Assembly: GCA_034003625.1 (NCBI GenBank)
Contig: JAVEYG010000018.1
Coordinates: forward strand, 29,258 to 93,257
Reading direction: 5' to 3'
Length of the DNA: 64,000 nucleotides
DNA from: GWE2-42-39 sp034003625
GTDB taxonomy: Bacteria; Bacteroidota; Bacteroidia; Bacteroidales; Prolixibacteraceae
Below, piece after piece: positions 15,744 through 25,800 of the stretch (position 1 is its first letter; each line of letters opens with the position of its first letter). Position numbers and translations under genes: made by a program. Below the pieces are notes generated by a model, which made no database searches, was not told the DNA's origin, and saw only the letters and a list, made by a program, of their open reading frames with translations.

Positions 15744-17810
15744 ATGACGGATAAAAAACTGAAAATAGTATTTTGGGGATTGTCGGTAGTTTTCCTGCTG
15801 GCCGTTCTGATTATCAGCCGCGATGCTGGTATTTCGGGCGACGAAGAGGTGCATTACAAACATTCGGAAATGGTATACAACTATTTCAAAACCCTGGGTA
15901 AAGACAAGTCGGCCCTTGATACCCCAAAAACACATTTACAGTATTACGGTCAGTCGTTCGATAATTTTGTGACCATCCTCATCCACGTTTTCAACATTGA
16001 TGATGTTTACGGGTTCCGGCACCTGATGAATTCTTTTGCCGGCTGGCTGATTGTACTCACAACCGGGCTGTTTGCCATTTATTTGTCGGGCTACCGGACT
16101 GGTATTATCGTCGTGTTACTATTTGCTATGTCGCCCCGTTTTCTTGGGCACCTGCAAAATAATTTAAAAGACATTCCCTTCGCCCTGGCTTACGTTGCCG
16201 GTGTATTTTTATCTCTGCAAACAGTCTTTTCCGTATCTAAACCATCGAAACGGACTATTGCTTTACTTGTACTTAGTATTGCAGCTTCTATCGGTATCAG
16301 GGCGGGGGGAATTTTATTGGTAATCTACCTTTGGTTTTTCACGTTTCTGTATTACCTGCACCAGTTTTTTACCGGAGCGGACATCGAATCAAAAGAACTT
16401 TTTTATCGCTTCAAACAGCTGGTTTTTGTTTCCGTACTTAGTTATTTTATAGGTCTTCTGTTATGGCCGTATGCACTTACCAATCCGTTTTTGAAACCCT
16501 GGCAATCGTACCAGATTATGACCAATTTCCCGACTACCCTGCGACAGATATTCAACGGGGGCTACTATTGGTCCGATTATCTTCCCTGGTTTTACCTTCC
16601 CAAATACATGCTGGTAACCATTCCGTTGGTAGTATTGTTTGGGGTATCTCTTTTTCTGGTTTTTTCGTGGCGTATTTTCAAAAACGGCAAAGTGCTTCCT
16701 CTGTCAATCCTGATTTTCACGATTGTGTTCCCCCCGGTTTTTGTAATCCTGAAACACGCCAACTTGTACGGGGCATGGCGACATTTCATTTTTATTTATC
16801 CGGGCATTGTGTTGCTGGCAGCGATGGGCTTTTCAGAATATGTTTCGTCAATAAAAAAATACTGGCCTAAAATTGTGTTGGGAGCTGCGGTTGTTGTTAT
16901 GGCGGTACATCCGGTAAAATTCATGGCTGCCAACCATCCGTATTATTATCTCTATTTCAACGAGTTTACAGGAGGGCTGAAAGGTGCTTACGGGAAATAC
17001 GAAACCGACTATTATTACCACAGCATGCGCGAAGGTACCGAATGGCTGATCAATCATTTAAACGAAGTGAAGCCCAAGCGGAACATCCGGGTTGGCGGCA
17101 ATTTCCCGATCCAATGGTTTTTCAGGTTTTATCCGAACATCGATTTTTCGTATTTCCAATATACCAACCGGAGCAATTCGAATTGGGACTATGCGATTGT
17201 GGGGAACAGCTATATTCATCCCGAACAGTTGAAAAAAGGCAACTGGCCGCCCGGCAACGCCATTCATACCGTGTATGCCGACGGGGTTCCCATCTGCACG
17301 GTACTCAAACGGCAAACGTATGACGACTACCGTGGAATAAAAGCGCTGGAACAAAACAATTATGCAGAAGCAGAAAAGTTACTCGCTAAAGCGGCAAAAA
17401 TTGATCCGACAAACGAACTGATCTATTTCAAATTAGCAAGGGCGCTCCTGGAGCAGGGAAAAACCAGGGAAGCCGTTGCGGTATTGAAAAAAAATATAGA
17501 GGTACATCCCGAATACGAACCTGCGCTACTGCTGATGGGCACCATTTCTGAACAGGAAGGGAATAGTTATCAGGCTATTAAATATTACGGAAAAGTGATC
17601 GAAACAAACAAAAAATACTTTGTTGCGTATATAAAACTTGCAAATTTGTATCGCGAAACCAATGTGGAGAAAGCAAGAGAGGTATTGAAAGCATGCATCC
17701 GGGTGAACCCGCACCATAAGGAAGCCATCCTGGCGCTGGCCGGGACGTATGATGCAACAGAACCTGAAATTGCACTTAAATACAGGGAATTAGCAAATTC
17801 AATTAATTAA
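15744..17810 (+). CDS. GT-C (GT39/ArnT-like) membrane glycosyltransferase with C-terminal TPRs
   Basis: 688 residues. About ten to twelve hydrophobic segments span residues 8-400. A GDEEVHY motif in the first extracytoplasmic loop (around residue 33) is the acidic active-site signature of GT-C enzymes that use polyprenyl-phosphate sugars. A soluble loop domain (400-530) is followed by three to four tetratricopeptide repeats from about 545 (AEKLLAKAAKIDPTNELIYF...). The protein should sit in the inner membrane and transfer a sugar to a lipid, protein or glycan on the periplasmic side. It starts 2 bases after the ThuA gene. Assignment to GT-C is good; donor and acceptor are unknown. Confidence 0.72.
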   Translation: MTDKKLKIVFWGLSVVFLLAVLIISRDAGISGDEEVHYKHSEMVYNYFKTLGKDKSALDTPKTHLQYYGQSFDNFVTILIHVFNIDDVYGFRHLMNSFAGWLIVLTTGLFAIYLSGYRTGIIVVLLFAMSPRFLGHLQNNLKDIPFALAYVAGVFLSLQTVFSVSKPSKRTIALLVLSIAASIGIRAGGILLVIYLWFFTFLYYLHQFFTGADIESKELFYRFKQLVFVSVLSYFIGLLLWPYALTNPFLKPWQSYQIMTNFPTTLRQIFNGGYYWSDYLPWFYLPKYMLVTIPLVVLFGVSLFLVFSWRIFKNGKVLPLSILIFTIVFPPVFVILKHANLYGAWRHFIFIYPGIVLLAAMGFSEYVSSIKKYWPKIVLGAAVVVMAVHPVKFMAANHPYYYLYFNEFTGGLKGAYGKYETDYYYHSMREGTEWLINHLNEVKPKRNIRVGGNFPIQWFFRFYPNIDFSYFQYTNRSNSNWDYAIVGNSYIHPEQLKKGNWPPGNAIHTVYADGVPICTVLKRQTYDDYRGIKALEQNNYAEAEKLLAKAAKIDPTNELIYFKLARALLEQGKTREAVAVLKKNIEVHPEYEPALLLMGTISEQEGNSYQAIKYYGKVIETNKKYFVAYIKLANLYRETNVEKAREVLKACIRVNPHHKEAILALAGTYDATEPEIALKYRELANSIN

Positions 17811-17823
17811 AAATAGAAGTGTT

Positions 17824-18081
17824 ATGAAACGATTCTTTTTATTGATGGTATTGTTCGTAAGCATGGCCATTGCAGGAATGGCTGCCGGCTATGCACAGGA
17901 CGAAGAACTATTTGACGACAAAAAAGACACCATTTCCATTGACGACATGGACCCGGTGTTTTATGAGGCAGAAGAAGAAAATGCCAAATCGAAAAGTTCA
18001 GCTACGGCCATTGTTATTGTTGCCGGAGTAGCTGTTGTTTTAACCGGCGTATATTTCTTCATGAAGAAAAAGAAAAAATAG
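17824..18081 (+). CDS. Small exported single-pass membrane protein
   Basis: 85 residues. A signal peptide (MKRFFLLMVLFVSMAIAGMAAG, cleavage near YAQ) is followed by a 40-residue acidic segment (DEELFDDKKDT...EAEEEN) and a C-terminal transmembrane helix (about 58-78) ending in a lysine cluster. The topology predicts an acidic periplasmic segment with a cytoplasmic Lys-rich tail. It follows the glycosyltransferase by 13 bases and precedes a strong terminator, so it closes this transcription unit. No family was recognised. Confidence 0.7.
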   Translation: MKRFFLLMVLFVSMAIAGMAAGYAQDEELFDDKKDTISIDDMDPVFYEAEEENAKSKSSATAIVIVAGVAVVLTGVYFFMKKKKK

Positions 18082-18159
18082 TTGGGTGAGCAAATCGTTT
18101 TTGAATGGTTTGTGAAACGCGGGAAGGCCTGATCAGGATTTCCCGCTCATAAGTGTTGG

Positions 18160-18192
18160 CCCGGCCTGAGAATAATGCAGGCCGGGTTTTTT
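18160..18192 (+). terminator. Rho-independent terminator
   Basis: CCCGGCCTG (18160-18168) pairs with CAGGCCGGG (18178-18186) over a 9-base loop and is followed by TTTTTT. It lies 79 bases after the small membrane protein gene and ends the unit that began at the cytochrome fusion. Confidence 0.9.
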
Positions 18193-18384
18193 GTTATATT
18201 TACCAGGCAAGGACAAGATAAACCCAATAGCTCTCAAAAATTACTTAATATATAGTTGTATAAGAAACATTTGTGTTGACTATCAAAATCGGGATACAAT
18301 AATTATATTGTCCATATTTTCGCAGGATTGTTCATTTCCGGCTAATTTGTTTCCATCTATTTTTGAAGAAACCAAAATTAATAA

Positions 18385-19788
18385 ATGGTGGAAAAGATCA
18401 AATTTAACAAACGGTTCATTCTGGGGATTACCCTGATTTCGGCCTTGGGCGGGTTATTATTTGGCTACGATTGGGTGGTCATTGGCGGTGCAAAGCCCTT
18501 TTACGAACGCTTTTTCGATATCACTTCTTCTCCGCATTTGCAGGGCTGGGCCATGAGCAGCGCTTTGGTTGGATGTTTATTCGGAGCCATGGCTTCCGGG
18601 TATTTTACCGACCGTTTCGGAAGAAAATTTCCGTTGATCGGCGCTGCTGCGTTATTCACGATTGCGGCAATTGGTACCGGCGCAGTCAGTTCGTTTGCCT
18701 CATTTATTATTTATCGTATTATCGGGGGACTTGGGATCGGACTGGCCTCGGCCATCTCGCCCATGTACATTGCCGAAATTTCGCCGGCACACATGCGCGG
18801 GCGATTGGTTTCGGTCAACCAACTGACCATCGTGATCGGTATCCTGGCGGCACAGTTGATTAATTTTTTGATTGCGGAGAAGGTTCCGGAAGGATTTACT
18901 GATATGGAAATCCTGCAATCGTGGAATGGTCAAACCGGGTGGAGATGGATGTTTTGGGCCGGAACAGTACCTGCCCTTGCCTTTTTTATCCTTGCCTTTT
19001 TTATTCCCGAAAGCCCGCGTTATCTCGTAAAATCAGGGGAAAGTGATAGTTCCCTGAAAATTCTGGAACGGATTGGTGGTCGTGAATATGCCATTCAGGA
19101 ACAAAAAAATATTGCAAACACATTGAAAGAAACAAATACGAAAGTGGATTGGAATGCTTTGACTGCCAAAAAAGTCCGTCCGATGCTCATTCTCGGGATT
19201 GTTCTGGCTGTCATCCAGCAATGGTGCGGAATCAATGTAATCTTTAATTATGCCGAAGAAATATTTACGTCTGCCGGGTTTTCGGTGGGCGATATGCTTT
19301 TCAATATTGTGATTACCGGTACCGTAAACCTTGTTTTTACGTTACTGTCTATGCGGATGGTAGACAGTTGGGGGCGGCGAAAACTGATGCTGCTCGGCTT
19401 TATCGGGCTGACGGTCATTTATTTCATCCTTGGCGGAAGTTATTTTTTCGAAGTAAAAGGCTTTGCCATTCTTGTTTTGGTGATGGTTGCCATTGCTACT
19501 TATGCCATGACGCTGGCCCCGATTACCTGGGTGGTACTTTCCGAAATATTTCCGAACAGTGTCAGGGGAGCTGCTATGGCTTTGGCAACCACGGCGCTGT
19601 GGATCGCCTGTTTTGTGCTTACCTATACTTTCCCGATCCTGAACAAACTGCTCAACGCAAGTGGTACTTTCTGGCTGTACGCTTTTATTTGCTTATCGGG
19701 CTTCCTTTTTATCCTGAAAAAATTACCTGAAACCAAAGGGAAAAGTTTGGAAGAAGTAGAAGCCGGATTTGAAAATCTGAAAAATTAA
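18385..19788 (+). CDS. Sugar porter (MFS, XylE/AraE-like) transporter
   Basis: 467 residues with twelve predicted membrane helices. Sugar-porter signatures are plain: LGGLLFGYDWVVIGGA in helix 1, DRFGRKFP after helix 2, IAEISPAHMRGRLVSVNQL in helices 4-5, PESPRYLVK before the central loop, QQWCGINVIFNYAEEIF in helix 7 and PETKGKSLEEVE at the C-terminus. It imports a monosaccharide, probably by proton symport, across the inner membrane. The gene lies between a terminator and a GH2 enzyme (26 bases downstream), which suggests it takes up the sugar released by that enzyme. Confidence 0.92.
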   Translation: MVEKIKFNKRFILGITLISALGGLLFGYDWVVIGGAKPFYERFFDITSSPHLQGWAMSSALVGCLFGAMASGYFTDRFGRKFPLIGAAALFTIAAIGTGAVSSFASFIIYRIIGGLGIGLASAISPMYIAEISPAHMRGRLVSVNQLTIVIGILAAQLINFLIAEKVPEGFTDMEILQSWNGQTGWRWMFWAGTVPALAFFILAFFIPESPRYLVKSGESDSSLKILERIGGREYAIQEQKNIANTLKETNTKVDWNALTAKKVRPMLILGIVLAVIQQWCGINVIFNYAEEIFTSAGFSVGDMLFNIVITGTVNLVFTLLSMRMVDSWGRRKLMLLGFIGLTVIYFILGGSYFFEVKGFAILVLVMVAIATYAMTLAPITWVVLSEIFPNSVRGAAMALATTALWIACFVLTYTFPILNKLLNASGTFWLYAFICLSGFLFILKKLPETKGKSLEEVEAGFENLKN

Positions 19789-19814
19789 AAAGAGTTCACA
19801 TAAACCCAAACAAC

Positions 19815-22634
19815 ATGAATTCAATAACTTCATTTTTAATGGCGGCGCTTTTATTATTTGCCGCAGCATGTTCCCGCACGGAAACATCAAAAATCGACCT
19901 GTCGGGCGAATGGTTTTTCGCCATCGACTCGTTCGATATGGGGATTGACGAAAAATGGTATTCCGGCTACTTAAACGAACGGGTACTGCTTCCCGGTTCG
20001 ATGAACTCGAACGGGAAAGGGGAGGATGTTAATCTTCAAACAGAATGGACAGGGCAAATTGTTGATAGTTCGTTCTTCAAAAAACCGGAATATTCAAAAT
20101 ATCGTCAGTCCGGGAATTTTAAAATCCCGTTCTGGTTACAGCCACTGAAACATTATCAGGGAGCTGCCTGGTATCAGAAAAAAGTGAATATCCCGTCAGG
20201 CTGGGAAGACAAACAAATCTCCCTGTTTTTGGAACGTTGCCATTGGGAAAGCCGCCTTTGGATTGATGATCAGGAGATCGGTATGAGTAACTCATTGGGA
20301 ACGCCCCATATTTATGACCTAACTGGCAAGTTGGAACCCGGCAACCACTTGCTAACCCTTTGCGTCGACAACCGGGTAAAAAGCATCGATCCGGGAGTGA
20401 ATTCGCACAGTATTTCCGACCACACCCAGAGCAACTGGAACGGAATTGTCGGGGAATTATTTCTGGAAGCCCGCCCGTTGGTAAAACTGCAATCGGTGCA
20501 GGTTTTTCCTGACGTGGCAGAAAAGCAAATTTTTGCAAAGGTTTCTATTTCCAATCTGACGGAAAATCAGGCTCAGGCAGAACTGACTTTACAGGTTTCA
20601 GGGGCAGGTTCTCCGGAAGTAAAAATTCAAAAGGTGCAGCTTGAAAAAGGAGAAAACCAGGTACAGGTGGAAGTTCCATTGGGTGAAAAAATTCAGCTTT
20701 GGGACGAATTTAATCCCAACTTATATCAGTTAAAGGCAATACTTTCTGATCAGGGGAATGGTTTGTCCGATACTTTATCGACTACTTTTGGCATGCGTTC
20801 GTTCGCCGTGAATGGCAAACATATTGAGATCAACGGACGACCGGTATTTCTTCGCGGGACACTCGAATGTTGTATCTTCCCGAAAACAGGGTATCCGCCG
20901 ACCGATGAGGCTGAGTGGGCGCGCATTTTCAGTATTTGCCGTGCACACGGGCTGAACCATGTCCGTTTCCACTCGTGGTGTCCACCAGAGGCAGCTTTTG
21001 CTGCTGCCGATAAAGCAGGTTTTTATCTTCAGGTTGAATGCTCTTCGTGGGCAAACCAGTCGACCACTATTGGCGACGGAAAACCATTCGACAAGTATTT
21101 GTATGAAGAAAGCGAACGGATGGTACAGATCTACGGGAACCACCCTTCATTTTGCATGATGCTTTATGGAAACGAACCGGGAGGAAAAAATCAGAATGAT
21201 TTTCTTGGCGAATTTGTGAGCTACTGGAAAAATAAGGACAATCGACGAATTTACACTTCGGGAGCCGGTTGGCCGCTTTTGGAGATTAATGATTATTTAA
21301 GTACCCCGAATCCGCGGATCCAGCGGTGGGGCGAAGGGTTGAAAAGCATTATCAATGCACAGGCTCCCCGCACTGATTATGACTGGTCCGATTTTACAGA
21401 CAAATACTCACAACCCGTGGTCAGCCACGAAATCGGGCAGTGGTGTGTGTACCCGAATTTCAGGGAAATTGCCAAATACGATGGCGTATTACGGGCGAAA
21501 AACTTTGAAATTTTTCAGGAAACGCTGAAAGAACACGGCATGGAACAACTGGCCGACAGTTTCCTGCTGGCTTCCGGCAAATTGCAGGCATTGTGTTACA
21601 AAGCCGATATTGAAGCGGCCCTGCGCACCAAAGATTTTGGAGGTTTTCAACTGCTCGATTTGCACGATTTTCCCGGACAGGGAACGGCACTGGTTGGTGT
21701 TTTAGACCCTTTCTGGGGAGAAAAAGGATATATCAGCCCGCAGGAATACAGCCGTTTTTGTAACTCAACAGTTCCTCTTGCCCGGATGAAAAAACGGGTG
21801 TTTACCAACAACGAAACTTTTGAAGCTGCTGTTGAAGTAGCTCATTACGGCGAAAAACCAATTACAGCCTGTGTCCCGGAGTGGAAAGTTACCGGGCATT
21901 CGGGTGCTATCTTTCAGTCGGGCAAATTTGCTCAATCAGATATTTCAGTGGGCAATGGAATTCAACTTGGAACGGTTTCATTTCCGTTGACTTCTGTCGT
22001 TTCTCCTGAAAAACTGACATTTGAAATATCGGTTGGTTCATTCTCCAATAGTTGGGATTTCTGGGTTTATCCGGCGAAAAAAGAAAACATTGAAGGCGAA
22101 CAAAATATCCGCGTGGTGCAAAATCTGGATGATGCAACCCGAAAATATCTGGCTGATGGCGGGTCTGTATTATTAACATTGAAAAAAGGAACTCTTTCGG
22201 CAGAGATGGGCGGCGACATTCAGATTGGTTTTTCCAGCATCTTCTGGAATACTGCCTGGACTCGCGGACAAGCGCCACACACTTTAGGCATTCTGTGTAA
22301 CCCGAAACATCCGGCATTGGCCGCTTTCCCGACCGAATACCATAGCAACTGGCAATGGTGGGACGCTATGAGCCATTCGGGGGCAATTAATATCAGCAGT
22401 TTTCCTTCAGAAATAAAACCCATCGTGCGGGTGATCGACGATTGGTTTACCAACCGTCCGCTGGCTTTATTGTTCGAGGGCAAAGTTGGGAAAGGCAAAA
22501 TCCTGATTTCAGGAATCGATTTGCTGACGGATGCAAAAAATCGTCCCGAGGCACAGCAAATCCTTTTCAGCCTGAAGAAATACATGGCCGGAGAAAAATT
22601 TAACCCGGAAGTGGAAATAGAAGTCCCATTCTAA
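19815..22634 (+). CDS. Glycoside hydrolase family 2 lipoprotein
   Basis: 939 residues. The signal peptide MNSITSFLMAALLLFAAAC ends in a lipobox (Cys 19). Domains follow GH2 order: sugar-binding jelly roll (about 25-215), Ig-like domain (220-330) and TIM barrel (335-640). The general acid is Glu 454 in YGNEPGG and the nucleophile is Glu 539 in SHEIGQW, both at expected spacing. The last 250 residues form extra beta domains. It would hydrolyse a terminal beta-linked sugar (galactoside, glucuronide or mannoside) in the periplasm or on the surface. The preceding sugar porter and the following DUF5107-TPR gene make a plausible three-gene degradation unit that lacks SusC/D. Exact specificity cannot be read. 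Confidence 0.88.
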   Translation: MNSITSFLMAALLLFAAACSRTETSKIDLSGEWFFAIDSFDMGIDEKWYSGYLNERVLLPGSMNSNGKGEDVNLQTEWTGQIVDSSFFKKPEYSKYRQSGNFKIPFWLQPLKHYQGAAWYQKKVNIPSGWEDKQISLFLERCHWESRLWIDDQEIGMSNSLGTPHIYDLTGKLEPGNHLLTLCVDNRVKSIDPGVNSHSISDHTQSNWNGIVGELFLEARPLVKLQSVQVFPDVAEKQIFAKVSISNLTENQAQAELTLQVSGAGSPEVKIQKVQLEKGENQVQVEVPLGEKIQLWDEFNPNLYQLKAILSDQGNGLSDTLSTTFGMRSFAVNGKHIEINGRPVFLRGTLECCIFPKTGYPPTDEAEWARIFSICRAHGLNHVRFHSWCPPEAAFAAADKAGFYLQVECSSWANQSTTIGDGKPFDKYLYEESERMVQIYGNHPSFCMMLYGNEPGGKNQNDFLGEFVSYWKNKDNRRIYTSGAGWPLLEINDYLSTPNPRIQRWGEGLKSIINAQAPRTDYDWSDFTDKYSQPVVSHEIGQWCVYPNFREIAKYDGVLRAKNFEIFQETLKEHGMEQLADSFLLASGKLQALCYKADIEAALRTKDFGGFQLLDLHDFPGQGTALVGVLDPFWGEKGYISPQEYSRFCNSTVPLARMKKRVFTNNETFEAAVEVAHYGEKPITACVPEWKVTGHSGAIFQSGKFAQSDISVGNGIQLGTVSFPLTSVVSPEKLTFEISVGSFSNSWDFWVYPAKKENIEGEQNIRVVQNLDDATRKYLADGGSVLLTLKKGTLSAEMGGDIQIGFSSIFWNTAWTRGQAPHTLGILCNPKHPALAAFPTEYHSNWQWWDAMSHSGAINISSFPSEIKPIVRVIDDWFTNRPLALLFEGKVGKGKILISGIDLLTDAKNRPEAQQILFSLKKYMAGEKFNPEVEIEVPF

Positions 22635-22662
22635 GAAGCTGTTCAAAAAGCATCGAATTGAA

Positions 22663-22730
22663 TCATCCCGAACTTGTTTCGGGATCACATCTTTCTAATA
22701 ATCAGACCCTGAAATAAATTCAGGGTGACG
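22663..22730. repeat. Pair of short palindromes (dispersed element type)
   Basis: CCCGAACTTGTTTCGGG (22667-22683) and CCCTGAAATAAATTCAGGG (22707-22725) are two hairpins in the gap after the GH2 gene. The first resembles the palindrome at 55452-55480 in core and loop (GAAC/TTG/TTTC versus GAA/TTG/TTC). Neither is followed by a clear T-run, so they look like dispersed repeats rather than terminators. Confidence 0.5.
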
Positions 22731-22820
22731 CGAATTGTGGATTTTAGGACTTTTGGGAAAGTCCCAAAGTGCGATGGAGATTTTAAAGGAGTTTGATGTT
22801 GAAGTAAAAATTAACGAACA

Positions 22821-22870
22821 CTGTTTCCTTCTCCCTCTCTTGGAACGATTGGGGGGGGGAGGCTTATAAA
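22821..22870. repeat. Dispersed repeat copy just before the DUF5107 start
   Basis: Homologous to 13150-13197: same CTGTTnCCTT opening, GATTGGGG core (here with a run of nine G) and AGGCTTATAAA ending, placed 7 bases before the ATG at 22877. The long G run is unusual in this sequence and is a likely slippage site. Confidence 0.6.
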
Positions 22871-22876
22871 AAAACT

Positions 22877-25800
22877 ATGACCAGATTAATTAATGATATT
22901 TTGATCACCCCTCCTTCGGAGGGGAAGGGGGAGGCTTCAGCCTGGTACGAAAAAGTAACTATTCCGACCTATGGAATCGGGAAACCCGAAAAAAATCCGA
23001 TGTTTTTGGAAAAACGTGTATACCAGGGAAGTAGCGGGGTCGTTTATCCGCATCCGGTAATTGAGAAAATTCTGGATGAAAAGGAAAACAAAGAATGGAA
23101 TGCCGTTTTTCTGGAAAATCAATACCTAAAAATTATGATCCTGCCTGAATTGGGTGGCCGGGTACAAATGGCGTATGATAAAATGAAGCAGCGTCATTTC
23201 ATTTATTATAACCAGGTTATAAAACCGGCGTTGGTCGGGTTGACCGGCCCCTGGATTTCCGGTGGGCTGGAGTTCAACTGGCCGCAGCACCATCGCCCTT
23301 CAACGTATGAGCCGGTTGATCACCGGATTGAAGAAAACCCGGATGGCAGTGTGACCGTTTGGTGCAGCGAAGTGGAACGCATGTTCCGTACCCGGGGGAT
23401 GGCTGGTTTTACCTTGCATCCCGACAAAGCTTATTTAGAAATAAAAGTAAAATTATTCAACCGGACAAATTTTCCGCAAACCTTTCTGTGGTGGGCTAAC
23501 CCGGCGGTGAAAGTGAACGACGAATACCAGTCGGTTTTTCCGCCCGATGTTCATGCCGTATTCGATCATGGCAAACGCGATGTGTCGGCCTTCCCAATCG
23601 CGAAGGGAACGTATTACAAGGTCGATTATTCGCCCGGAACAGATATTTCGCGGTACAAGAATATTCCGGTTCCGACTTCGTACATGGCGGTAAATTCAAA
23701 ATACAATTTTGTTGGCGGCTACGAAAACGACAGCCGGGGCGGATTGCTGCATGTGGCCAACCACCACGTATCGCCAGGGAAGAAACAATGGACCTGGGGA
23801 CACAGTGATTTTGGCCAGGCATGGGACCGAAACCTGACCGATGAAGACGGACCGTATATTGAGCTGATGTGCGGCGTTTATACCGATAACCAGCCCGATT
23901 TTTCGTGGATAATGCCGGGCGAAGAAAAAACGTTCAGCCAGTATTTCATGCCGTATCGCGATCTGGGCGTGGTTAAAAATGCCACCAAAGAAGCAATGGT
24001 GAACCTTGAAATTGTAGAAGGTAAAGCGATTGTAAAAGCATACACAACAGGAGTTTACCACGGTTCAAAAGTGATCCTGAAATACGGAAAGGAAATTCTT
24101 TTGGAAGATTCATTCTATTTTCATCCGGCCACATCGTATGAAAAAACGGTGGAACTTCCAAAAGAGGCCGATCCAAAACGGTTAAAAATTGAAGTTAAAA
24201 CGGCTGAAGGCTTGACTCTGGTAGACTGGCAGCCCGAACCGGATACTGAAAAAGAAATTCCGGAACCAGCCAAAGCAGCTAAACTTCCGCAGGAAATAGC
24301 GAGCAACGAACAACTGTACCTGACCGGGCTTCACTTGGAACAATACCGCCATGCGACGTATGATCCTCGTCCGTATTACGAAGAAGCGCTGGTACGCGAT
24401 CCGAAAGACACTCGTTGCAACAATGCGCTGGGATTGTGGTACCTGCGCCGTGGGCAATTTGCCAAAGCAGAGAATTATTTCCGGGATGCAATAAAAACGC
24501 TGACCGAACGAAATCCAAACCCGATTGACGGTGAACCTTTTTACAATTTGGGACTCTGTTTGCGTTTCCAGGATAGAAACGAAGAAGCCTACGATGCCTT
24601 TTATAAATCGGTATGGAACGCGGCCTGGATGGAAAACGGCTATTTTCAGCTTGCACGTTTGGAAACAATGAATAACCGGTTGGAAGAAGCGCTGGAAGTA
24701 GTTGACCGTTCGTTGATCAGAAACTGGCACAACCATAAAACCCGACACCTGAAAGTGGCGATTCTTCGTAAACTGGGAAAAATCTCCGAAGCCGAAAAAC
24801 TGATCGAGGAATCACTTGCTTTGGATTCGTTCAACTTTGGCGTTTTGTTTGAAGAATATCTACTGAGTCCTGACAGGGTTCAAAACCCTGTCAGGGGTGA
24901 AGAATTTAAATTAATGATCCGCGGCAACATCCACAACTATATCGAATTTGCACTGGATTATGCGTATGCCGGTTTGTACGAAGAAGCCATCCAACTGATC
25001 GGTTTGGGAATTTCTGAACAAGGGAAAAACAATGTTTACCCGATGGCGTGGTACTACAAAGCATGGTTCGAATATAAATCAGGAAAAACGGAAGAAGCTC
25101 ATGGAAGCCTGAAATCGGTGGCAGGTGTTTGTCCCGACTATTGTTTCCCGAACCAGCCCGAAGCTGTTGTTGCGCTCGAATGGGCGATTCAGGCCAATCC
25201 TTCCGATTACAAAGCCCTGTATTATCTTGGAAATTTCTGGTACGCGTTCAAAAAATACGAAGCAGCAATTGCTTGTTGGGAAAAGTCGATAAAAATAAAT
25301 GATCAATTTCCGACCACTCACCGAAATCTTGCACTGGCTTATTTCAATAAGTTGGGCCAACCTCAGAAAGCATTATCAGAATTAGAAAAAGCATTCAGTC
25401 TGGACGAAACCGATTCGCGTATTTTGATGGAACTCGACCAGTTGTACAAACGGCTGGAACATGCCCCGGAAGAACGTTTGGCTTTGTTGCAAAAACATCC
25501 GAAACTGGTTGATGACCGGGACGATCTTTATCTGGAACTGGTTACGCTGTATAACCAACTTGGGCAATATGAAAAGGCTTACGAGTTGATTATGTCGCGC
25601 AAATTTCACCCGTGGGAAGGCGGCGAAGGAAAAGTAACCGGGCAATATGTTTTCAGCCTGAAAGAAATGGCAAAAAAAGCTATTCAGGAGAAAAAATTTG
25701 GAAAAGCGATTGATTTGCTGGAGAAAGCCCGTGTTTATCCTGAAAATCTGGGAGAAGGAAAATTATACGGAGCGCAGGAAAACGAATTGTTGTACTGGTT

